Assembly: GCA_964446835.1 (NCBI GenBank)
Contig: CAYUQT010000036.1
Span: forward strand, 29,681 to 93,680
Reading direction: 5' to 3'
Origin: CAYUQT01 sp964446835
GTDB lineage: Bacteria > Planctomycetota > Phycisphaerae > UBA1845 > JAFGLZ01
Length of the DNA: 64,000 bases
Below are positions 18,059-26,981 of the stretch, in pieces (position 1 is the stretch's first letter; each line of letters starts with the position of its first letter). Both the position numbers and the translations under genes were made by a program. The notes under the pieces are model-generated. The model was given only the letters and a program-made list of their open reading frames with translations. It searched no databases and was not told the DNA's origin.

Positions 18059-19342
18059 ATGCCAAAGGGCTCATCACAGTGGTTGGCGGCGATCTCGCTG
18101 GTGTCTCTTGCCTTGGTCTCAGCATCGCTGATGGGACAGCAGACCACGGCGGCGGCGCCCGGCGAACGTATCGACCACAACTACCAGGAGTACCTGCCCC
18201 AGGGGCATGCCCAGGACCTGCCGGTCCGCCTCTTCGACGTGAAGCACACGCGAATCTATCAGGGACCGACACCGCCCCGCTGGAGTTCCTGGACCTCTGC
18301 CTGCCTGACCCGGCAAGGGAATATCGCTGTGTGCTTCATCGACATGAGCGGCGCCAAGCCCGATCTGAAGCCCAGTTACGGCTTCGAATACGCCCGCCCG
18401 CAGGTACTCACCGAGAACGGTATCCAACGCCGCCAGATCTGGTGCGAGTCGCGCGACGGCGGAGGCACGTGGGAGGTGACGCGCCGAATCGACACCTCCG
18501 ATCCGCTCATGCCGCTGTCTCTTTACCATCTGCGCCTTTCTGACGGCTCGATCCTTGGCGTCGGCGGAGTCCTTCACGAGTGGGACTTCACGAGAAGCAC
18601 CTACATATATTACGGCCAGACGATGGCCTGGCGGTCGGTCGACGACGGCGCGAACTGGTCCAAGCCCGTCTCGATCAACGACCCCAAGCAGACCCTATCG
18701 TTTTCCTGCCGGCCCAAACAGCTTCGCGACGGAACGATCGTCCTGCCGGCCTACGGGCAACTGGATGCCCGCGGCAGGAAACCCGACGCCGCGCCGGACT
18801 TCAAGACCGACGCCTGGCTGTGGTTCTCGAAGGACCAGGGCCGGACATGGTCCGAACCGGTCGTCGTGGCCAGGGGACTGCCCGATCGAAGCAACGATGA
18901 ACCCGAGGCGGTCGAACTGGGCGATGGTCGTCTGCTGATGATCCTGAGGCATTCCAATCCCGGAGCCAAGGGGAATGCGGTCTTCCTGAACTGCGGACAG
19001 ACCTGCGTGAACCGAACGTCCAACGGATGGCAGGTCGAACCGGTCAAGCCGACGCACATGGGCTTCCGCGGTTTCCCCGCCCTCCTCCGGACACGAGACG
19101 GCATCCTGATCTGCGCCGGATCGAACCACCAGTTCAACTTCAGCCTCGACGAAGGGCGAACTTGGAGCCCAACCGCCTCGATCGCCGACCCTGCCCTCAG
19201 CAGGCAGAATCACTACCCCGCCCTGCTGGAGCTTCCCGACGGTCGCGTGGCCTCCGTCTATCACGTGGGCAACCACTGGCCGTACCCTCCGCCACAGGAT
19301 GAGTGGATCCATGCCACGTTCTTCCGTGTGAAGCGACGGTAG
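18059..19342 (+). CDS. Secreted sialidase-like (BNR/Asp-box) propeller protein
   Basis: After a signal peptide (MPKGSSQWLAAISL to AAAPGE), the protein shows four Asp-box motifs: SRDGGGTWE, SVDDGANWS, SKDQGRTWS and SLDEGRTWS. These mark a six-bladed sialidase-type beta-propeller. Such proteins may be exo-sialidases, but many planctomycete members have unknown sugars as targets. I do not see a clear FRIP arginine motif. AGGAG at 18046 favours ATG 18059 (8 nt) over ATG 18053 (2 nt). It is followed by the phosphatase-like gene at 19479. Confidence 0.82.
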   Translation: MPKGSSQWLAAISLVSLALVSASLMGQQTTAAAPGERIDHNYQEYLPQGHAQDLPVRLFDVKHTRIYQGPTPPRWSSWTSACLTRQGNIAVCFIDMSGAKPDLKPSYGFEYARPQVLTENGIQRRQIWCESRDGGGTWEVTRRIDTSDPLMPLSLYHLRLSDGSILGVGGVLHEWDFTRSTYIYYGQTMAWRSVDDGANWSKPVSINDPKQTLSFSCRPKQLRDGTIVLPAYGQLDARGRKPDAAPDFKTDAWLWFSKDQGRTWSEPVVVARGLPDRSNDEPEAVELGDGRLLMILRHSNPGAKGNAVFLNCGQTCVNRTSNGWQVEPVKPTHMGFRGFPALLRTRDGILICAGSNHQFNFSLDEGRTWSPTASIADPALSRQNHYPALLELPDGRVASVYHVGNHWPYPPPQDEWIHATFFRVKRR

Positions 19343-19478
19343 CGGGCCGGAGCCGGACAGTCCTTTGCCTAAGCCCCCCGGTGGGATTATCATTCGAGAA
19401 TTCAGAGACCCCATCGACACGTCCGTGAACGCACCATCGATGCGGCGTCTCGTCATAGAGCGAAGAGGTGAGAGTCTG

Positions 19479-20870
19479 ATGAGCAAGATCGACAAGGTGG
19501 CCATCATCGGTCTGGACTGTGCCGACCCCCATCTGATGTTTGAGCGGTTCGCCGATGATCTGCCGGTGCAGAAGCGACTGATGGCCGGTGGAACGTACGG
19601 CAAGCTCAAGAGTTCTCTGCCGCCGATCACCGTTCCAGCATGGTCCTGCATGGCCAGCAGCAAGGACCCGGGCACGCTGGGGATCTATGGATTCCGCAAT
19701 CGGGCCGACCACAGCTACGACAAGTTGACCATGGCCACCTCCCTGGCGGTCAAGGAGCCGCGAATCTGGGACATCCTGGGCCAGGCCGGAAAGAAGGTCA
19801 TCGTGCTCGGCGTACCGGGAACCTTCCCCATCACGCGTCAGCCCAATGGCGTGATGGTCACGTGCTTCATGACCCCCACCCTCGAAAGCGAGTACACCTG
19901 GCCGAAAGACCTCAAGGCCGAGATCGCCCGCGTCGTCCCCGAATACCAGCTCGATGTCGCTGACTTTCGCACCAACGACAAGGACTTGTTGGTCAAGCGG
20001 ATCTATGACATGACGGCGGCCCGTTTCAAACTGGCCAAGCACCTGCTGACCACGAAGCCCTGGGACTTCTTCTGGATGGTCGAAATGGGTCCCGACCGGC
20101 TCTACCACGGCTTCTGGCAATACACCGATCCGAAACACCACCGCTACGTGCCGGGTAACCCGCTCGAGAACTGCATTCGTGACTACCACAAGTTCCTCGA
20201 CGAGCAGATCGGCGAACTGCTCGGGGTCATGGACCTCAACCGAACGGCGGTGATGCTGGCCAGCGACCACGGCGCACAACTTATGCACGGTGGCGTGTGC
20301 TTCAACGACTGGCTGATCCGCGAGAAGTTCCTGACACTCAAAGAGGTGCCCAAGACGCCCACCAAGTTCGGCAGCGTCCAGATCGACTGGTCCAAGACGA
20401 TCGCCTGGGGCGAAGGCGGCTACTACGCCCGCTGTTTCCTCAACGTCCAGGGCCGCGAACCGGGTGGCATCATCCCAAAGAAGGACTACGAAGCAGTTCG
20501 AGACGAACTCATCACCCGACTCCAGGCCATGGTGGACCATAACGGCCAGCCGATGGGCACGAAGGTCTACAAGCCGGAGGACATCTACGACAAGGTCAAC
20601 AATGTCCCGCCCGACCTGATCGTACTGTTCGGAAATCTGAACTGGCGGAGTGTCGGCACCGTCGGCAACCCGAGCATCTATACCTTCGAGAACGACACCG
20701 GTCCCGACGACGCGAATCACGCACAGTATGGGATGTACCTGCTGAACCATCCATCGTTGTCGCCGCGGGGCCGGGTCGACACGCCGACACTGTACGACAT
20801 CGCCCCCACCGTGCTCACGCTGCTCGATCAGCCTGTGCCTCGCGACATGCGCGGCAAAAGCATGGTCTAG
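19479..20870 (+). CDS. Alkaline-phosphatase-superfamily phosphodiesterase, cytosolic form
   Basis: This 463-residue protein has the type I phosphodiesterase/nucleotide pyrophosphatase fold. VAIIGLDCADP carries the first metal Asp, LPPITVPAW the probable nucleophile Thr, and LASDHGAQ the Asp-His pair. No signal peptide is seen, so it probably acts in the cytosol. Substrate is unknown. The start is ATG 19479 with GAGGTGA just upstream; the 38-residue extension to 19365 reads as non-protein. It shares organisation with the membrane-anchored protein at 44381, so the window carries two diverged paralogues. Confidence 0.83.
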   Translation: MSKIDKVAIIGLDCADPHLMFERFADDLPVQKRLMAGGTYGKLKSSLPPITVPAWSCMASSKDPGTLGIYGFRNRADHSYDKLTMATSLAVKEPRIWDILGQAGKKVIVLGVPGTFPITRQPNGVMVTCFMTPTLESEYTWPKDLKAEIARVVPEYQLDVADFRTNDKDLLVKRIYDMTAARFKLAKHLLTTKPWDFFWMVEMGPDRLYHGFWQYTDPKHHRYVPGNPLENCIRDYHKFLDEQIGELLGVMDLNRTAVMLASDHGAQLMHGGVCFNDWLIREKFLTLKEVPKTPTKFGSVQIDWSKTIAWGEGGYYARCFLNVQGREPGGIIPKKDYEAVRDELITRLQAMVDHNGQPMGTKVYKPEDIYDKVNNVPPDLIVLFGNLNWRSVGTVGNPSIYTFENDTGPDDANHAQYGMYLLNHPSLSPRGRVDTPTLYDIAPTVLTLLDQPVPRDMRGKSMV

Positions 20871-20903
20871 GCGCAGGCAACGACCGAACACAAAGGTGAA
20901 TGT

Positions 20904-22010
20904 ATGTCATCACCCGTCCCTGTCCGACGCATCGGCGTGCTCACCGGCGGTGGGGACTGCCCCGGTCTGAACGCCGTCATCCGCGCCATCACCAAGACCG
21001 CCATCAACCAGTTCGGAATCGAGGTTGTGGGCATCGAGGACGGCTTTCTGGGACTCATTGAGAACCGGATGCACCCCCTGCGATCGACCGACGTCAGCAA
21101 TATCCTGACGGTCGGCGGAACCATTCTGGGCACCTGTAACAAGGCCGACCCGTCGCATTTTGCCGTCGGGCACGATGCCTCGGGCAAGCCGACCTTCCAG
21201 GATGTCACCGACAAAGCCCTGATTCATGCCGCCGAGCAGGGGCTTGATGCCATCGTCTGTATCGGCGGCGACGGCACCATGAGCTGTGCGGGCCAGATGC
21301 TCAAGAGGGGGCTCCGATGCGTCGGTGTCCCCAAGACGATCGACAACGATCTCATGCACACGGACATCACGTTCGGGTTCCAGACGGCCGTTCAGATCGC
21401 CACCGATGCCCTCGACCGCATCCACACCACGGCCTCGTCGCACCACCGAGTGATGATTGTCGAGCTCATGGGCCGCAACGCCGGCTGGCTTACGATCCAT
21501 GCCGGTGTCGCCTCCGGCGCCGATGTCATCCTGATCCCCGAGATCCCGTACGACATCGACGCGATCTGCGACTTCTGCCTGACACGGAATCGTTTCGGAA
21601 AGAAGTTCACCATCATCGCCGTCAGCGAAGGGGCCAAACCCAAGGGCGGGCAGCAGGTGGTCGATCGGATCGTAGCCGACAGCCCCGACCCGATCCGCCT
21701 CGGCGGAATCGCCCATGTGCTGACCGACCAGATATTTAAGAAGACGCAGTTGGAGGCAAGGGCGACGATCCTGGGACACGTCCAACGAGGCGGCACCCCG
21801 TGCAGTTTCGACCGATTCCTCGCCACACATCTGGGCTATGCCGCGATGCAGTTGCTGGCGGAGGGGAGATTCGGCCGCATGGTGGCCGTTCAGAACGGGC
21901 GCGTGACGGACGTGGATGTCCATGATGTCGCCGGCCGCCAACGGCTGGTCCCGCTGGACTATCCCCCGCTCGCCGGGGCCCGTGCCGTCGGCACCTGCTT
22001 GGGTGGGTGA
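20904..22010 (+). CDS. pfkA: 6-phosphofructokinase
   Basis: This 368-residue enzyme phosphorylates fructose 6-phosphate in glycolysis. The glycine loop GVLTGGGDCPGLN is at residues 11-23. The phosphoryl-donor site GGDGT (G121-T125) has Gly at the position usually Asp in pyrophosphate-dependent enzymes, while PKTIDND has Lys (K144) where classical ATP enzymes have Gly. The G/K combination occurs in group III actinobacterial ATP enzymes, so ATP is the more likely donor. Also visible are MGRNAGW and the C-terminal GHVQRGG. AAGGTGAATGT precedes the ATG, and the gene follows the phosphodiesterase by 33 nt. Confidence 0.93.
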   Translation: MSSPVPVRRIGVLTGGGDCPGLNAVIRAITKTAINQFGIEVVGIEDGFLGLIENRMHPLRSTDVSNILTVGGTILGTCNKADPSHFAVGHDASGKPTFQDVTDKALIHAAEQGLDAIVCIGGDGTMSCAGQMLKRGLRCVGVPKTIDNDLMHTDITFGFQTAVQIATDALDRIHTTASSHHRVMIVELMGRNAGWLTIHAGVASGADVILIPEIPYDIDAICDFCLTRNRFGKKFTIIAVSEGAKPKGGQQVVDRIVADSPDPIRLGGIAHVLTDQIFKKTQLEARATILGHVQRGGTPCSFDRFLATHLGYAAMQLLAEGRFGRMVAVQNGRVTDVDVHDVAGRQRLVPLDYPPLAGARAVGTCLGG

Positions 22011-22050
22011 GAGTTGCCAATCTGCGATGTGTCACACCGGAGGAGCCCTC

Positions 22051-24456
22051 ATGCAACGTCTTTGCGCGTGTGTCGTTCTGGTGCTGGTAGGCGTCCCTCT
22101 GGCCCAGGCGACGGATCCCTCCGTCCAATCGTCCGTCTCTCGGCACGATGTCGTGTACACCTCGCCCTCCTCCGAACCGTGGGATGCCATGCCGGTCGGC
22201 GGCGGTGATCTCTCGGCCATGGTACGGTTCAACGGCGACCTTCACCTGCATCTGACGAAATCCGACGCATGGGGATTTCAGGTCCCACCCGACGCCAAAC
22301 CCGGCTCACGGTTCTTCAACAATGTCAGCCCGGGACACGTCCGAGTTGATTTTGGCCCTGAAGGCAAGGCAGCAGCCGGCCGATTCTTCCGCCAACGCCT
22401 CGATCTCTACAACGGACGCGTCGTTATCGATCTTGGAGACGAATCCCACCCCGCCCGTCTCACCCTCTGGGGGCATCCCGAAACCCCCGTACTGATCGTG
22501 GACGTCGAAGACCCGAACGGCGTCCTGCCCACCGCCTCTGTGGAGCTGAGCGAATGGCGCGACTCGATGACCGTCACGACGCAAGAGAACACCCTCTGCG
22601 CCCAGGAGGTCCACAGCCGCCCGGCCCGACCGCACATGGCAAACACCGGCATGGAGGGCTATGACCCACCCGGTGATCCTCTCAAGGATCGGGCAACAGC
22701 CGTGAAACTCGGCACGTTCGGCGTCAGTCCCATCTCCGCATCGGCAAAGGGACGAACCGTCACGCTGGTCTTGCCCCCGAATCGGCCGCCCCGCTACCAG
22801 GTCTTGATCGTCGTGGAGGTGACTCCATCCGGTTCGAAGGCCAACGCCGTCTTCTCCGCTCGACGCACATTCGATGATCTGGTCATGGCCCGGCTCGACC
22901 GGCTGCGCCAGGATCACCAGACCTGGTGGCATCAGTGGTGGGATCGGTCGCTCCTGCACGTCACCAGCCCCGACGCGTCGGCCGACCGACTCGTCCGGGC
23001 GTGGCACGTCCACTTATACACACTGGCCTGCGTCAATCGAGGTGCTGTTCCCGCCAAGTGGGACGGAGGACCCGGTCTCATGCGAGGCGACGAGCGGACG
23101 TGGGGGCTGGCCGAGTGGGTTCAGGAGATCCGCTTCACGTACATGCCCCTCTATGCCGCCAACCGGCTCGAAATGGCTCGCGGCCTGAGCGATCACTACT
23201 TCAGGATGAGGTCCTATCTGATCGAACAAACCCGCAAGATGTGGGACCTTCCCGGGCTGTGGATCCCTGAGACGGTCCTGCCCTGGGGCCACGCCGAAGA
23301 CTGGGTACTCAAAGATGACGGGCGAGGGGCCGCCGGCGACCACTTCAAACGATGGTCACCCGCCACGACACCGCATGGCAAGTTCGAACTCTACAACCCT
23401 TACGTAGGCTTCCTCTTCACCGCCGGGCTCGAGGTGTGCCATCACTACCTCACCTGGTGGCGTTTCAGCGGTGATGAAAACTTCGCCGCCCACGAAGCAT
23501 ATCCGATGCTGCGCGGGGTCTGCGAATTCGTCGCCGGACTCCTGCGGAAGGGCCCCGACGCGCGCTACCATCTTGACCCCGCCAATGCCCTGGAAACCTG
23601 GTGGCTGGTGCGAGACCCCGCCGACACGCTCGATGGAATCCGAGCCATCTTCCCGGAGTTCATCCGGATGGCCGAGCGCTACGGCCGAGACGAGCCTCTG
23701 CGAGTGCGATGTACCGAGATCCTGGCCGCGCTGCCCGATCCGCCTCGCGGTCTGTGGGCCGAAGACGGAAAGATCGACCTTGCCGTCGACGCCTATGCCC
23801 CCGCAGCAGCCAAGGGAGTGGTCCCTAACCGCTGCAACGCCGAGAACCCCGCACTCTATCGTGTCTATCCGTTCGGTCTCAGCGGCATCGGCACCGCCGA
23901 CTACGATCGAGCCAGGCGAACCTTCGACCACCGCATCTGCTCGCTGGGCAACGGGTGGTCCATGGACCCGATCTGGGCCGCCCGGTTGGGATTGGGGGAT
24001 GAAGCCGTTGCCCTGCTTACCGAACACGCTCGCCGCTACCACCGCTTCCGCTATGGGGGGTGGACGAGCAACGATTCGCAGGTGTTCCCCAACCGGCTTT
24101 CCTCGACGCCCTTCCTTGACGCCGCCGGACTCAGCGCGTTCGCGCTCCAGGAGTGTCTGCTCCAAAGCCACAACGGCCTGATCCGAGTCATCCCGGCCAT
24201 CGCCAAGGACTGGTCTGGAAAGTTCATGCTTCGAGCCGAGGGCGGATTCCTGGTTACGGCCGCTTTTGTCTCTAATCGAACCGTCACGTCGGTCGATATC
24301 CGCAGCCTGCTCGGCAGACCCTGCGCCGTTGCCAGTCCGTGGCCCGGCGAATGCATCGTTCGCGACGGTGCGACGACCGTCCTCAAGAATGCTGCGGGGA
24401 TACTGCGATTCCAGACACAGGTCGGACGGACATACATCCTTCAGCCCGTCCGATAG
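22051..24456 (+). CDS. Secreted GH95-like / DUF5703 glycoside hydrolase
   Basis: This is a protein of about 801 residues with a signal peptide (MQRLCACVVLVLVGVPLAQA). The N-terminal half is a beta-sandwich (WDAMPVGGGDLSAMVRFNGDL, the DUF5703-type entry seen in GH95-like proteins). The C-terminal half is an (alpha/alpha)6 barrel with RGDERTWGLAEWVQEIRF, WIPETVLPWG, PANALETWW and WTSNDSQVF. GH95 members are fucosidases or galactosidases; the exact activity cannot be assigned. GGAGGAG 6 nt upstream fixes the start at 22051. It lies 40 nt after pfkA, probably in the same unit from 18059 or 19479. Confidence 0.8.
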   Translation: MQRLCACVVLVLVGVPLAQATDPSVQSSVSRHDVVYTSPSSEPWDAMPVGGGDLSAMVRFNGDLHLHLTKSDAWGFQVPPDAKPGSRFFNNVSPGHVRVDFGPEGKAAAGRFFRQRLDLYNGRVVIDLGDESHPARLTLWGHPETPVLIVDVEDPNGVLPTASVELSEWRDSMTVTTQENTLCAQEVHSRPARPHMANTGMEGYDPPGDPLKDRATAVKLGTFGVSPISASAKGRTVTLVLPPNRPPRYQVLIVVEVTPSGSKANAVFSARRTFDDLVMARLDRLRQDHQTWWHQWWDRSLLHVTSPDASADRLVRAWHVHLYTLACVNRGAVPAKWDGGPGLMRGDERTWGLAEWVQEIRFTYMPLYAANRLEMARGLSDHYFRMRSYLIEQTRKMWDLPGLWIPETVLPWGHAEDWVLKDDGRGAAGDHFKRWSPATTPHGKFELYNPYVGFLFTAGLEVCHHYLTWWRFSGDENFAAHEAYPMLRGVCEFVAGLLRKGPDARYHLDPANALETWWLVRDPADTLDGIRAIFPEFIRMAERYGRDEPLRVRCTEILAALPDPPRGLWAEDGKIDLAVDAYAPAAAKGVVPNRCNAENPALYRVYPFGLSGIGTADYDRARRTFDHRICSLGNGWSMDPIWAARLGLGDEAVALLTEHARRYHRFRYGGWTSNDSQVFPNRLSSTPFLDAAGLSAFALQECLLQSHNGLIRVIPAIAKDWSGKFMLRAEGGFLVTAAFVSNRTVTSVDIRSLLGRPCAVASPWPGECIVRDGATTVLKNAAGILRFQTQVGRTYILQPVR

Positions 24457-24619
24457 CCATCGGTTCCCAGAATGCCGGCGTGGATTGCGATGTCTCCGAC
24501 CAAAGGGGGATGCGGTTACATACTCACTGCCCATGTCAGGGCGCACATATTGAACGCCGCGACACACTGCGAGTCCATGCCCATGAGATGATCGTCTCAG
24601 CGCGAGCCACAAACCCCAA

Positions 24620-24847
24620 CTAAGCAGGCAGGTCCTTGCTGCCCACAATGGTCAGGTTCGCACCGACTTGCACGGTCACGTTCGCACCACCAACGTTCAC
24701 GGTGGCCTTGCTGTTGAGATACCAGCCGAACGAACCGGTCTTGAATTCCTTGACCTCCGCCGTCATCTCCACGCCGTTAACGATGATCTTGATCGGCTGG
24801 GCGCCGTTGCGGAACTGCTCTCGAGTGATTGGACACGTTGTCGCCAT
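24620..24847 (-). CDS. Small conserved beta-rich protein of unknown function
   Basis: This 75-residue protein starts MATTCPITREQF and alternates short beta strands (IKIIVNG, TAEVKEF, ATVNVGG, NVTVQVGANLTIVGSK). I recall similar short proteins, with GSFGW and LTIVGSK-like segments, from other planctomycetes but know no function. AAAGGAG lies 7 nt before the ATG, and a -35/-10 pair is visible upstream (24877-24904), so it looks like a genuine single gene. No signal peptide, membrane segment or DNA-binding motif is seen. Confidence 0.8.
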   Translation of the reverse strand: MATTCPITREQFRNGAQPIKIIVNGVEMTAEVKEFKTGSFGWYLNSKATVNVGGANVTVQVGANLTIVGSKDLPA

Positions 24848-24876
24848 GGATTTGCTCCTTTGTTGAATGCGCCTTC

Positions 24877-24904
24877 ATCCTAGCGACAAGACCGCCGAAG
24901 GCAA
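24877..24904 (-). promoter_or_regulatory. Candidate sigma-70 promoter for the small gene at 24620
   Basis: On the minus strand TTGCCT (24904-24899) and TAGGAT (24882-24877) are separated by 16 nt. Each matches 4 of 6 consensus bases. Transcription would start about 25 nt before the AUG, leaving room for the AAAGGAG site. Confidence 0.4.
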
Positions 24905-25010
24905 CACCGGAAGGGACCGCTATCTGAGGACATCCTCTCCGCCGCAACGACAAGGCCCACCTCGCCTGGCATTCGAGTGAGCCCTGAACCCCTTCACCGC
25001 ATCCACATCA

Positions 25011-25039
25011 TTGTCCTGCAACGAACATTTGGGGATAAT
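25011..25039 (+). promoter_or_regulatory. Candidate sigma-70 promoter for FGGY kinase
   Basis: TTGTCC (25011-25016) and GATAAT (25034-25039) are spaced by 17 nt, with 5 of 6 matches at the -10. The predicted start near 25046 gives a leader of about 80 nt to the ATG at 25127. It argues against the longer reading frame that begins at 24977. Confidence 0.5.
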
Positions 25040-25126
25040 GATGTTAGTGGAAGCACGACCGCATGTCGCCGAACCGGAGGGCGGCCCCAAGGGCATATCG
25101 GGTGGCCGGACAGCGGAGTCAGAACT

Positions 25127-26704
25127 ATGAGCGATCTACGTTTGCTGGCAGTCGATGTCGGTACAACCGTGGTGCGCGCCGGAGTCTATGATCTTCTCGG
25201 GCGGTGCCTGGCCTCTCGTTCACGAGCGATTGACGTGCATCAACCCCAGCCGGGCGAAACGGACGTCCATGCCACGGCCTACTACGATGCGGTGGCCATG
25301 GTGTGCCGAAGGGCTGTCCGGGCCGTTCCCGGTGTCGACAAAGCTATTCAGGCCATCGGCCTGTGCGGACAGATGGGTGGCGTGGTCGGCGTGGATGAGG
25401 CCTTCAAGCCCGTCACCCGATTCGACCCACACCTCGACGAGCGATGTCAGCCTATTCGCGAACAACTGTTGCGGGAACACGAGCAAACGCTCCGCGCGCT
25501 GACAGGTTGTGTCCCCTACATGAGTGTCAAGATCCGATGGTGGCAGGACCAGCAGCCGGCCGACGCCGCCAAGGTTCGCAAATGGGTGACCATCGGCGGC
25601 TATGTGGCCGCTCGCATGGCCGGCCTGAGCGCCGAAGGTGCTTTCATCGACCGAACCCACCTCGGCCTGACCGGGCTCGTCGATCACGCCGCAGGCACCT
25701 GGTCGGAAACGCTGATGAGCCTGTCCGGCGTCTCGCCCGAGGTGCTTCCGGAGATCGTGCCGTGCACGAAAGTGGTGGGCCACCTGTCATCCGTCGCAGC
25801 GCCCGACTTTGCGCTGCCGCCGGGAATACCCATCGTGGCCGGCCTCGGCGATCACGCCGCCACGTTCCTCGGAGCCGATGTCACCCGACCGGGACGTCTT
25901 TGCGATCTTTCCAGCCTGATCTCGCACTTTGCGGCCACTACCGATCACTTCGCCGCCGACAATCGACACCGCGCCCTCTCGACCCTGGCGGGGCCCATGG
26001 AACCGCTCTGGTATGCGATGGCCTATGTCAATGCCGGCGGAATCACCTGTCGATGGCTTCTCCACGACCTTCTCAACTCGACCGCCCAGACCGGGGAATT
26101 GCCCGCACGCATTCGCGCCATCGAGGAGGAAGCCCGCGCCGTGGAGGCCGGCTCAGAGGGCTTGCTGTTCATCCCGCACATGATGGGACGACAATGCCCG
26201 TGGGACCCGGCGTTCCGTGGCTCGTGGATCGGGCTTCAACCGTCACACACGCAGAAGCACCTTTACCGCTCGATCTTCGAGTCGGTCGCGTTTGAGTATG
26301 CCTACTTCCTGCTCGTGGTCCGCGAGATGTTCGATCAGACCCGATTTGACGAAATCCACGGTATCGGGCCGGGAAGCCGGTCGGCGCTGTGGGCTCAGAT
26401 TAAGGCCGACGTTCTCGGTGTTCCGTACGTACTTCCCGGGCGGGACGATCATGCGATGCTCGGCGCCGCCATCGTGGCCGCCGTGGGCATTCAGGAAGTC
26501 CCCGGCATGATCGAGACCTCCGAGGCCTGGACTTCGCCGGGGGCCCGAATCCTGCCCGATCGTCAGCGCCATCGGGAATACGCCGACATCCTCCAGCTTT
26601 ACCTGCGTGCGCTCAGCGAGATCAGACCGATTCTGGCCGAACTCCATGGTCTGGCTCGCCGAACGCAGGCCACGGTCCCTGCCCCTGAGCCCGTGACCCC
26701 ATGA
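25127..26704 (+). CDS. FGGY-family carbohydrate kinase
   Basis: This 525-residue sugar kinase phosphorylates a pentose, deoxyhexose or polyol with ATP. The N-terminal phosphate motif is LLAVDVGTTVVRAGVYD and the first domain also has LCGQMGGVVGVD. The ATPase second domain has VAGLGDHAATFLGADV, GIGPGSRSALWAQIKADVLG and DDHAMLGAAIVA. The last is the conserved adenosine-site signature. It most resembles xylulokinase-type members, but no substrate-specific residue is obvious. The start is at 25127, where the kinase fold begins. It has its own likely promoter at 25011. Confidence 0.87.
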   Translation: MSDLRLLAVDVGTTVVRAGVYDLLGRCLASRSRAIDVHQPQPGETDVHATAYYDAVAMVCRRAVRAVPGVDKAIQAIGLCGQMGGVVGVDEAFKPVTRFDPHLDERCQPIREQLLREHEQTLRALTGCVPYMSVKIRWWQDQQPADAAKVRKWVTIGGYVAARMAGLSAEGAFIDRTHLGLTGLVDHAAGTWSETLMSLSGVSPEVLPEIVPCTKVVGHLSSVAAPDFALPPGIPIVAGLGDHAATFLGADVTRPGRLCDLSSLISHFAATTDHFAADNRHRALSTLAGPMEPLWYAMAYVNAGGITCRWLLHDLLNSTAQTGELPARIRAIEEEARAVEAGSEGLLFIPHMMGRQCPWDPAFRGSWIGLQPSHTQKHLYRSIFESVAFEYAYFLLVVREMFDQTRFDEIHGIGPGSRSALWAQIKADVLGVPYVLPGRDDHAMLGAAIVAAVGIQEVPGMIETSEAWTSPGARILPDRQRHREYADILQLYLRALSEIRPILAELHGLARRTQATVPAPEPVTP

Positions 26705-26981
26705 GGCCTTGCCTCGAAAGGGACTCAGCAGGAGGAACGCCTCGTCGCGGCGCAGCCTCCTTATGGGCATGCAGTCGCCTGCCCGGCAACATCGCCCCAC
26801 GATCCATTCCTCGACGTGAGACTATGAGAGACCTCCCAACCACCTCGAAGGGGTCCAGTGAATCGTCCGATGCTCGGAAGCGCCTCTGACCGCAGCCGGG
26901 AGGTTGAAAACCAACCCCGCAACGGAGACAATACCCCCTCGGACTGAATCGAAGTGCTCAAGATTTAGGAGATGCTCCAAG

